Shown here one piece after another: positions 1 through 9,584 of a DNA stretch of 64,000 nucleotides (position 1 is its first letter; each line of letters begins with the position of its first letter). Position numbers and translations under genes: made by a program. The notes under the pieces were generated by a model. That model did no database searches. It was not told where the DNA came from and saw only the letters and a list, made by a program, of their open reading frames with translations. Source of the DNA: Holacanthus passer (taxonomy: Eukaryota; Chordata; Actinopteri; Pomacanthidae); NCBI GenBank assembly GCA_025331565.1, contig JAFREQ010000257.1, positions 24,005 to 88,004 of the forward strand. Direction: 5' to 3'.

Positions 1-159
1 TGTTACTTCTACTTACTCAGAGTAAATCAACTTATTATGTTTCTGTGTTGCACACATATATGTTAGCATGCAATGGTGTGACTTCAATAATTGTTTTTTT
101 AATATCATAAATGGTGTGAAAATGTGCATGACAATCATCTTTTCTTCCCATTTCCTCAG

Positions 160-3064
160 TTGATGGATATTCATGTGTGACTCCCTACTGGGACACAGTT
201 ACTTGTGTCTTGAACATCACTGGTAATCTCCTGCAACAGTCCAACTTCAGTCTCAGTTTCACTGACATATTTAGGTAATTGCATTTCTTCCAAAATACTT
301 CAAAATTTACTTTAACGTACTTAAAGCTTGTGCTTGTTCCGCACACAAACGTTAATGTTGTGTTATTGTTTTTTAGTAGGAAAGTGGTTTCCTGTCCACT
401 TGAAGTGATGAATCACAGTTTCCAGTTTGTCTGTAAAATCAAGAAAGATCATTTAGAGAGTTGGGATGAATATGACATAAAACTTTGTCATGAATCTGGC
501 TGCCTTCCTATAACGGATCTATTTGAACCATCACAGAACAGTAAGTATGAATTAATTGCCATTCACACAAATTGTATGTGTCCGAGTGAAATTGTGATAT
601 TTGATTAAGTACAGTAAATTTATTATTCAGGAGACACACTGAACAACAAATGTTAGGTAATGTCTTTGCAGAATGTTCTGTTTCTTATCAGAAAGAGTTT
701 TGTATATGTAGATATGATTTGATAAATATTTGTCACCAGTTCAGCTGACACCCCCGCACGAAGTTAAGGTCCAAGAAACACCAGAGACTTTCAACATCAC
801 TTGGAAAAGTGGGTATGAAAACCATGTGTACTTCAGCAGAAACCTTGACTACGAACTCTTACTTCAAACACCTGAAAGCAAGGAGAGCAAAGTAAGATCC
901 TCTGTCATAAATAGCCACACTTGAATGACAAGCTATAATAAGAAACAACAATATTCAAAAATGTATTTGATTGTTTCAACCTTTCTTCAGCCTCTCCGTC
1001 CTGATTCAAATGAGAAGTGTCTATCAGTTCAAAGATCGCAACTTAAACCAGATGCTATGTACTGTATTAAAGTGAGATCTATACCTGGCCATAAAGACTA
1101 TAGAGGCATTTGGAGTAAATGGAGTCCATCAACATGCTGGAAAAATGAAGCAGGAGAAGGTAAAGTACCACTTTTTCTGTAGTACAAAGGCTTCAAAGTG
1201 CTAATTGTCAATGATGCTGTCTTGCACTGTATTTGAGGTCTTTAAGTGTTGTTTATTGTATGAAAGAATTGAGTCAGAGTCTGAAACACCTCAGACAAAT
1301 CATTTCCACTTTTTTTTTTATCACTGCCTTTGTAGAATAATACAGAACATTCATGGGCATCTGCCACCTAATAGACAAACTGTCATCTCTGTAGTATGAC
1401 TCACTAATTCTGCATTATTTCATGAAGCTTTCTCAGAACAAGATAATATATTAGTCATTTTGACCAAATCTCTGGGCCCAGTGTGTATGGCTGTTGGAGT
1501 CTTGCTGTTTGTTTTCTGCAGTCCCACTGCAAGGTAATTTCTGTGCTACTTGAAACGTTGGTAAATGGGATGTTGACATAACTGTCATAATCTGCTCTGT
1601 TTTGTACCAAGCCTACGAAGTAAAATGTTAATCGTTGTGATCTTTAATGATATGCACGACAGAATGAAGATAAAAACTCTGTCCCACACGCCATCACCCG
1701 CCCCTTTCTTCCAACCTCTTTTTCAACAACATGAAGGCAATCTCCAGGTGAGGTGATCGCACAATGTCCTCTCCATTCTCTGTCTTATTGTCTTATTTTA
1801 GGAAACTACTACAAGACAAAAGCACAACACATTAGTAATGAATCCTGCAATAGCCACTAAATTTTTCACTTTTGCCTTTATATTTTCTACACAGACAGTA
1901 ACTTACTTCTTAATTGTCTGTGTTAGTCAAGAATGAGAAAAAAGAGAGACTACCAGAAGAGTTGGTGTAATGATCTGTGAGGGAATTTGGTTAAACAAGA
2001 GTCTACAGCCACAGTACAGCCGAGGCTGATGGGAACAGTTTTGAAGGTATTTGGCCCATAAACCAAAGTTTTGACAAAGTCACAATTTGCCCTGCTTGAA
2101 GGTCAGGAGATCACAAGTGATTACAGTTCCTCCTGAGAGGGACATGAATATCCTCACCATATTTCCATAGCAATCTATCCAGTTACTCTCAAGTCAAAAC
2201 CATGAATGTCAACCTCATGGTGGTGCTACAGGAAAGATCCTCCAAAGTTCGTATCATTAATTGTCTGGGGACCATGAATGTCTGTGCAAAATTTTGTGCC
2301 AATTCATCAAGTAAATCTTGGAATGATTTCACAGGATAAGTAAAACTTATGTACTACTACTACTTATGTCTAGCACTTTATGTAATAGTTGTTGAGATAT
2401 TTAATTACTTATTGGATCGGTGGTGAATAACATAAAGTAGTAATTTCACATAGCGTATGTGTATGTGCTATAGTGAAAATGAGTCATGCAGCTTTATCTC
2501 ACCTAATGTATTTCAATGCTTCTGAATTTGCAGGAATGGCTATCACCTCAAGGCAAATGTGTGCTAACATACAAAACTGAGATCTTGACAACCGACGCTG
2601 TGATCGTTGTGCCGAAAACCATTACAGAGGACCCAGAGGAGAACCAGGACTTCCACAATCCTTCAGTGGCACAACTGCCGGTCACTCAGTGTCAAGCCTC
2701 CTATGTCGGTTTACCAGGGATACATGAGGCCTCCCCGCCTTTAACTACAGTCTGTCCAGGGCAAACGTCTTACACTGAGCTCCCTTGCTCTGTCTGGGGG
2801 GTTGGCTTTGGGAAAGTAGAAGTTGTCTCCCCTCCACCTAAAGATTTCTTCAACATCAGCCATGCAGACTCTGGCTGCAGCTGCGAGGACCTGACCCAAA
2901 GCCCAGAGTGCAGTTTACCAAGCAGTCCTGTCGACGTGAGTCCGCCACCATGTATCTGTACTGACTACTGCATTCTCAACAAAACAGCAGAGGGTTTCAC
3001 CCCTGTTTTAGTGTCCAAAGGAAGCAGCCTGGATGTTTCATCTGACTCCCTGCAAGAGAATTAA
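160..3064 (+). CDS. il21r: Interleukin-21 receptor-like class I cytokine receptor (5' partial, 7 exons)
   Basis: Seven exons join with matching phases: 160-274, 377-540 (or from 380), 740-891, 991-1159, 1437-1533, 1663-1747 and 2534-3064. The first exon here enters in phase 1, so the signal-peptide exon or exons lie left of the window. Seen: an N-terminal cytokine-receptor domain with a CVTPYWDTVTC cysteine pair; a second domain with FNITWKSGYE; the WSKWS box at 1111-1125; a membrane span (LGPVCMAVGVLLFVF) in exon 5; a proline-rich box 1 (PSPAPFFQPLF) at the end of exon 6; and a tail of about 177 residues with YVGL, YTEL and YCIL tyrosine motifs. Family knowledge: IL-21R pairs with the common gamma chain and signals through JAK1/JAK3 and STATs in lymphocytes. 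FNITWKSGYE and PSPxxFFxPLF resemble human IL-21R more than IL-2R beta, the main alternative. The tail is shorter than the human one. Termination is TAA at 3062-3064. Confidence 0.8.
2060..2420. repeat. Dispersed teleost repeat inside the last il21r intron
   Basis: The segment holds phrases such as GGGGACCATGAATGTCTGTG and TAGTTGTTGAGATATTT that I recognise from a repeat scattered through many fish genomes. It occupies most of the intron 1748-2533. A diverged relative may lie at 7380-7490. Class not assigned. Confidence 0.45.
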
Positions 3065-3395
3065 AGCTAAAGCGAAATTCACAATACTGGTGCTGGACAG
3101 TATTGGCAGTATATTGCATTGCATGAAATCTATAAACCATTTGAATGTACCTCATCTTTGCCTTTTTATGAAGCAAACATTAACACAGCACACAAAGTAC
3201 AGTAGGCTTCTGTCTTGGCTAACTTGCATATGTTACAACTGACGCGTTTGCTATACTGACTGCAGAATGTAACGACGTGTGAATGTGCATGATTTTCGCA
3301 TCAGCTCTCTATGAAATGCTTCTTTTTTTTTTTAATGCATGCATTTTAATTTGTCTGTTTGTACTTTACCATCACTTTTTAATGAAGAATGAGTA

Positions 3396-3401
3396 AATAA
3401 A
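3396..3401 (+). terminator. Polyadenylation signal of the il21r-like gene
   Basis: AATAAA lies about 330 bases after the stop codon in an AT-rich 3' UTR. No other canonical hexamer lies between the stop and this site. Confidence 0.55.
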
Positions 3402-3511
3402 GGGGCATTAAGTAATCTCTGAATTCAAAATCAAAGTCAAATGGGTAGCCTTGCATTTGATGGCTGACTTGAAATGCTTTTACATAATGAATGGATCATC
3501 ATCTATATACA

Positions 3512-3555
3512 GTATTTCCCCATGGGGATCAATAAAGAATAATCCCAATAAGAAT
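3512..3555 (-). repeat. Retrotransposon-type 3' tail, reverse orientation
   Basis: CCCCATGGGGATCAATAAAG is the reverse complement of the 'CTTTATTGATCCCC...GGGGAAAT' tail also seen at 5269, 10603 and 36274. In fish this motif usually ends truncated non-LTR elements; that assignment is from memory. Confidence 0.4.
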
Positions 3556-4139
3556 CATTTTCTATTAATTTATCCACTCATGACAGCAAATGAATATATC
3601 AGTGTTTCTTGAGGCATTGCTACTCACTGCAACTCTGAAAAGGAAGCGGATATATTTTGTAGTTGAATGTATCGTGGTCATCTCATGCTGTAGGTCAGTA
3701 GAAATCTATAAAACCTTTCACCTATGTTCACAATGTGTATAATTAAAGCTTGGTGTTTTGGACTTGGCTGTTTTACAATAATCATAAAAACACACTCAGT
3801 TGCCAGTTTACACACTTATACACAGTCTAATACAACAGCCCCATAATAAATCCTGCCTTTATGAGTGAGTAAGTCCATTTACTCTGTGTACATCTACTAC
3901 CTTTACTGTAGTAGTTACTTATTTCTTTTCAGATTAAGATTTTACTTTTTTTCAATACAACCCTTTTGGTTTGTGACCTCTTACATAAAAAGTGCCTGTT
4001 GGGCCCCTTGTAACGTTTCAGATGCCTTTGAGTTCCACGAGGATTTCCCCTCTTCTTATACTGTGGTTTCATATAAATCAAGATTTATCTTGTGACCCTT
4101 TTGATGGGGCCGTGCAAAATACAAAACTACCTAATAATA

Positions 4140-4345
4140 TATAGAGAAGTTAAAACTTGCACCACCTCCAGCAGCTGCAACATTAAAATGTTCACCTACA
4201 CCACTGACATATTGATTCATCAGTATCAACAATCTAAAAACATGATATGATAATATGTCAGTCACAGAGGCCATTTTCAGTTACTTTTGATACTTTAAGT
4301 ACATTTTGCTGATAACACTTTTTGAATTTTTCATGCAGACCGTTT
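4140..4345. repeat. Fragment of a non-autonomous DNA-transposon-like repeat
   Basis: It includes 'GATACTTTAAGTACATTTTGCTGATAA'-type sequence (for example TACTTTAAGTACATTTTGCT at about 4290). This is an internal part of the teleost element whose other pieces occur at 27.0-27.7 kb and around the foldback at 43.6-44.2 kb. Confidence 0.45.
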
Positions 4346-5007
4346 ACCTGTAATTGAGTATTTTTAAATTGTATTATTAGTACTTTTATTATGTTGCAGT
4401 TCCGTAAGAGTCCAGTAGGTAAAGTGCAACTTTTTAGTCTGTTAACCTGAATGATACATAGCAGAAGATGAAGTAGAGCATTTTCCTGTTTGTCCCACGT
4501 TTTTCTCCAACATGTGTGAGGTTTTTATCCTTCTGTGTGTTTTATTTGGCTTAAAACTGAGTCAGATGAAATTTCTGTCAGATACAAATCTGTTTCTTCA
4601 GAATGTGTCTGTGTCATTGTGTGGTCGTAGTGTTGTTATCTGTACATCTCAGTTAGCAAGTAACAGCGCGTAATATTATTAGTCACAACATATCTGGGTC
4701 GTCCCCATGTTTGCACGACAAGGACCATAGGAAATGAGGTCAGGGTGACTGTAGACGCTGATGGATGTGATGTGGACCTGACAGGGAGGCTGGACAGCAA
4801 CATGGAGAAAAGTGAAGGTGAATGAAAGAGAGGTAAACTCAGATGAAGCTGTCAGTAAGGGCATGAAAACAGCCTTGCGAGTACAGAAGCATCAGACAAT
4901 ATGAAATGAATGAATTCAGTATGTCTCCCTTGCAGAGCCACGTGTAGGTGTGGTCAGGAAATCCACCCACTCATTTTTCTATTCATTTATCTCTTCATCT
5001 GCTGTAG

Positions 5008-5240
5008 GTGCTGAAACACCCACACAAATTTCCACCAGGTACCACGACACAGCGGAGGCTTTTCCCCACCAACATGCCCAGACTGAGAAACCTTCATGGG
5101 AGGGCGAAGGAGCCGATGGAGGCCAGCCCTGTGGATGCATCAGCTCCCTTGTTGAAGAGGAGCTTTCTAGCTTGGAGACAGTCATTAAGGGGGAAGTGGG
5201 TGAGGGGAGTTTGATGGACCAGCAGGAGGGTCAATATTAA
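5008..5240 (+). other. Orphan exon-like ORF, function unknown
   Basis: A plausible acceptor (CATCTGCTGTAG) precedes a 77-codon open frame ending in TAA at 5238-5240. Its composition is fairly protein-like and it has an acidic end (SSLVEEELSSLETVIKGE). No donor, upstream exon or family resemblance was found. It may be the last exon of an unrecognised plus-strand gene or a chance frame. Confidence 0.2.
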
Positions 5241-5268
5241 CACAAGGAAAAACCAAAGGTGAGGTGAA

Positions 5269-5400
5269 CAAGATAAGATAAGATAGCTTTATTGATCCCC
5301 TTCAGGGGAAATTCACTTGTTCCAGCAGCTGGCAGAACAGGCAAATAGTACTACTTATAGTACTCAAAAATAAAGTGGCAGTATCAATAGAACCAGAACA
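5269..5400 (+). repeat. Non-LTR-like element tail with GATAA repeats
   Basis: A short (GATAA)n run at 5270-5286 leads into CTTTATTGATCCCCTTCAGG and GGAAATTCAC, the same tail type as at 10603 and 36274. Only the terminal part is recognisable. Confidence 0.45.
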
Positions 5401-5419
5401 AAAGGTGAGCTCAGTGATA

Positions 5420-6103
5420 TCACCTGTCAATGTCGGTCAAGTGAGTAACATCAGTGATGAATAACTGGAACCTCTCAGCTGTGTCAGCAAAGTCAAATCT
5501 ACAAAACACAGACAAGACTGTTGTGGTATTGAATGCCACAAGAGCAGCTAGCAATGCCATGATGAACGTGATCTGCAGGGAATCAGTCTCCTTATCTGAA
5601 ATTAATTTTTTGAAATGAAAGGCACAATAGGTTGAGTAATACAGGTGGTAAAACCTCTCCTCCCACACAGCTACAGGTTTTAGTCTGATACGGTGGGCAA
5701 ATTGCCATGGGAACATTGTAAGGCTCAGGGTCTCAAGATGCTTCAAACAAAGTCAGATCTTATACGATGATCTAGCAGCCTCTGAGACCCCCTCTAGGGT
5801 TGAGTAATCCAACACCAGTGCCACCTGTTGCAGGCAGGTTTTAAACTTCTGTCTCAAGCGCACTTTTTTCATTTTTGACATGACTACTTCCACCACTGTT
5901 TGTGTTTGCAAGCGAATGCAACACCATCCATGAATGGCTTTGAGGAGAGACCGAAAGTGGGCCGTTGGTTCTTGGAGAGAGGTCATGGAGGCCAGGAAGA
6001 GGGTTTTCGCCCCATCAGATATACAGGTACAAACACCTCTGCCTTTCAACATGGCAACCTGGTTTGTTTCAGACATGCTGAACTTTTGCATCCGTGACAG
6101 CAC
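5420..6103 (-). pseudogene. Broken reading frame of 228 codons with one in-frame TGA, unknown family
   Basis: On the minus strand an ATG at 6103 opens 116 codons, meets TGA at 5755-5753, and continues in the same frame to a TAA-type stop near 5420, giving about 110 more codons. The second half has a hydrophobic stretch (ITFIMALLAALVAFNTTTVL) that could span a membrane. No splice pair that removes the TGA was convincing, and I recognise no family. It could be a decayed gene copy, an unannotated minus-strand exon, or chance. Confidence 0.25.
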
Positions 6104-8690
6104 TAACTTTGTAAAACTGTAAATATGGCATGGTTACTGCATTTCCCCATGCCCTGATGTCACTGTAAAACTTTTCAGTTCTTAAATGTCTTGAAGGTCC
6201 CTAAAGTGTTCAAATGTGTAACTTAGTTAAAACTGCGTTCCTATCACTTAAGTTAACAGTAGAGAAAATGTAGTTTTTGATAGTCTGTTTAATCTGTTTA
6301 ATAGTCTATACACTGTAGGATTTTTGTTTGAAAATGATGTTTGAAAGTTTATGTGTTAATAGTAATGAAGGAAAATGTCTCTCAGAGCAACAGTGTGTCT
6401 CACTGATGTATTTTTAATAATTATTGGACAACACTGGAGGAATAAGATGCATCAAAAGACTTACTGACACAAACGTGTTTTCACATATGAAAACAGCAGA
6501 AAATAAAGTGCGTGCTGCAGTAAATATAAAAGTCTTCCATCTGTTCTCCGTTTGGTTTGCTTATTAACAACCGCAGACAGCATGCAAAGTGCACGGCAGT
6601 AGGAGTATTTCCCTTGTTATGACTGTGAATGCAGCTCCATTAAGGTTCTCCAACATTTAAAAAAAAAAGCTCAAAAAATTTATACACAACCTCACTTTTC
6701 ATTATGAGTGGTAACAAGTTTCTTCCAGTTTAAGTAGCAAGTTGCTGTTTCCTGTGTGCACTGGAGGGAAGTGCAAATCACTGTCTCCGAAGTATCTGTT
6801 TTTGAAGCAGTGATTTCACTATCAAGACCTACAGTGTGAAAAACCAACCTGCTGCAGCTGGTGGCTGTGTGTAACCACGGTGTAAAATTTTACTCCAATA
6901 CTGTTTACAGTTTGAATAACTAACAGTGGTTAAGGTTTCGTTTTGCACTGCATTATACAGCAAAAGGATTTTTGTTACTGTCCTGTGAACACCATGTATC
7001 TCCAGAACATTAACTTTTTATTAGCTGAGATAAACAGTTCTGATTACTTACACTGAGGAATATCAACATGTTTTCTCAACGTGTCCACATGTTGGGTGGT
7101 CAGAGGTTAGTGCAATGCTATATCACTGAAATTGTAGAGGCCAGTTGAGCTTTGTTTTTCCTCTTTCCAAAATCTTGTGTGGAGTCACTCTTTAATTGTT
7201 GTGTGAACACATAAAACTGTGCCTTGGTAAAATAAAGTCTCAAATTGGCAAAATTGTGTTTTACATCAGGAACTAATTGACGTAAGAATAACAAGATGAC
7301 GAACACGACCAAAAATCTGATGCCAGTTTTTTAATACTTATTATGTTTAAGTACTCTGTGAAATAGTCAGTACACTATAAAGCATCACCAATGTCAGTAT
7401 GATTCATCGCCTGGACATCACAGATATCTGTAAAGAATTTCAGTCAGTGTGGAACACGGTGGCAAATTGACCGACAGAGAAACAGACAAACATTATTGCT
7501 TAGTGTTATTTTTTCCCTTCATGTACCTTCTTCAGTCCGGTATCAGTTATTCAACATTTATAATAGAGTGCTCATAATTAACACATAGGAGTTGTTTTAC
7601 AAATGTAATTAAGTTTTTTGCAACTAAAACACCATCAAGAATCAAATCTGTTACACTCATTATGAACAATTCATTCCACAATTTCAGATTTTGGCTGCAA
7701 ATATGAACAATATTGAAAACAAAAACAGCAAATCCTCAGATGAACAAGTTGGTGGCAAACAATCTCAAACAGATGGCTTGTTTGATGCAATTCAGAATGC
7801 TTTTTGATTTAAAATTAACCAGATTCTGTGTTTGCAGTGAATTCTCAGTCTCATCTTGTCCAAAAAGATAATGTGCTCAGACAAAAAAAAGCGGCATGTC
7901 ATTGACCAAGATATTTTCTGTTTCAAATTCTGTATTTTGAATCCAGAGAAAGAAACAGATGCCGCCCGCATGAGAGCGAGGAAGAGGAAGTTGTTGTGAT
8001 GAAACCTTGTATGACCCAGCCCTCCGCTCCTAAAATAACCGCTTCAGTCAGGCATATTTCAGCTCACCACAGCCACAGAGGCAGCGCTTAAATGGCTCCC
8101 GAACTTCAAGCTTAAATGCACAAGACATGCCAGGAGCAGACATGCATCACTATGTCAGCTCAAAACCCACATGTGACCGTAAGGGTTAAAAGTCTTTTGT
8201 ATTTTTTTTTTTTATTGTTAGTAGTAGCTGTCCTGTCTTTTTACAATAATAGAATAGATTAAGATGTGTGTCTAAGTTTAACTTTACATTACAATACCAT
8301 CATGTCAATAATGTGTTCATATGATACTGTAGGGTGTCTACATGTCCTGGAATATCTTAAAATGTTACTGGCCCAATTTAAAGTTTTAAATACAGTTCAG
8401 TTACATGTTTAAGTCTTGAATTAAATCCTTAGAGGTTGTAATTTTTTATGCAATGCAACACTAAATTGACACACACTTTGCACCACAGAATTATCTTCTT
8501 TCTCCTTCTCAATGTCAATAAAGTTTATATTAAAGGAACAGAGTAATAGAGCTTCCAGAGTCAGTTCTTACACCTCAAGCTTACTCCAACAAATATAGGC
8601 ACATTAATCAGACAGAAGACACAAGAAGGACGCCTGCTGCCACCCACCAGTCACAGCTAGTATTGCTTCTGACCATTGACCTCATTCATC
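6104..8690. other. Intergenic, no gene seen
   Basis: AT-rich sequence with only short frames. At 7380-7490 there is a possible diverged copy of the repeat in the last il21r intron (7443-7490 reads like its 'ACCGACAGAGAAACAGAC' end). Nothing else could be supported. Confidence 0.5.
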
Positions 8691-8705
8691 TGCTGACTGG
8701 CACAG

Positions 8706-8902
8706 AGAAAGAGACACAGTTGGTGTTAAACTCACCTGGAGTGCCGCTCTGTGAACCTCCAGATGTTGGGACGCTTCCTCTTCTGCTTCAGTCATTACAA
8801 GACTTAAGAAGTTTGGAGCAAAGGCTGTCTACCAAACCAGAGCTGAAAAAAATGAATCACAGAGAAGTTCACTCACTCTTCACGTCCACTCATTTTTTTT
8901 AG
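8706..8902 (+). other. Orphan exon-like ORF, leucine-rich, unknown
   Basis: After a possible acceptor (GACTGGCACAG) the frame encodes about 65 residues, including LPLLLQSLQDLRSLEQRLST, before a TAG at 8900-8902. It looks amphipathic and helical. No partner exons were found, so it could be a terminal exon or chance. Confidence 0.18.
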
Positions 8903-9584
8903 ACTCAAGTTTACATGCAATAATAAGAATGAAATAAGAATAAGAATGAAAATAGCAGCAAGAATGCCAGTCACTGATTCCAGCTTCTGATATGTGAAGT
9001 TTTGCCTGTTTCTCTATTTCAGATAACTGTATTTTGAAATAAATCTTTACATTTTGGACTGTGGGGGTGACAAAACAAGCAATTTGAAGGGATTTGATGG
9101 AAATTTTATTTTTACATTTTGCAGACTACAAATTACAATTATCAAGTCAGTCAATCAAATGAGTCAATTACAAAAATAAAAAAAATCTTTATCTGCAGCT
9201 TGAACACCAAAAGTTTGTATGGCTTTAAATCACTATTAGAGCTGTGTTGTCGGTGTGAGCAGTCTTACGAGGCACCAGATGGCGCTGTGGCTACTGAACC
9301 AACATCCACTGACAGGAGATTGGGCCGAAGAAGAGAGCGACGCAGAAAGCAAACCTGCATCTCTGGTGTAGTAAATTCAACGTTAGCTTAAAGCAAGTCT
9401 GCGTTACTCTGTTGTTTTAAATTACAGAAAAGCTTTGAATTCGTGTGTTAAATGTGACTGAATTGTTTCTGACGGCCGTTTCTGGGCGGTTGGTGTCTCA
9501 GTGAGCCGCGTCTCGTCTGATAGCTTAGCATCCTTGCAGCTAGCCACTTAGCTTGCTAGCATCAAAACAGGCTGATTTCTGAAG

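Noticed and set aside
160..3064. Assignment of the receptor as IL-2 receptor beta
   Set aside because: Box 1 and the FNITWKSGYE region fit IL-21R better, but the two families are related, so the symbol stays probable.
5753..5755. The in-frame TGA considered as a selenocysteine codon
   Set aside because: No known selenoprotein family is recognisable and no SECIS hairpin was identified by eye, so decay or chance is more likely.
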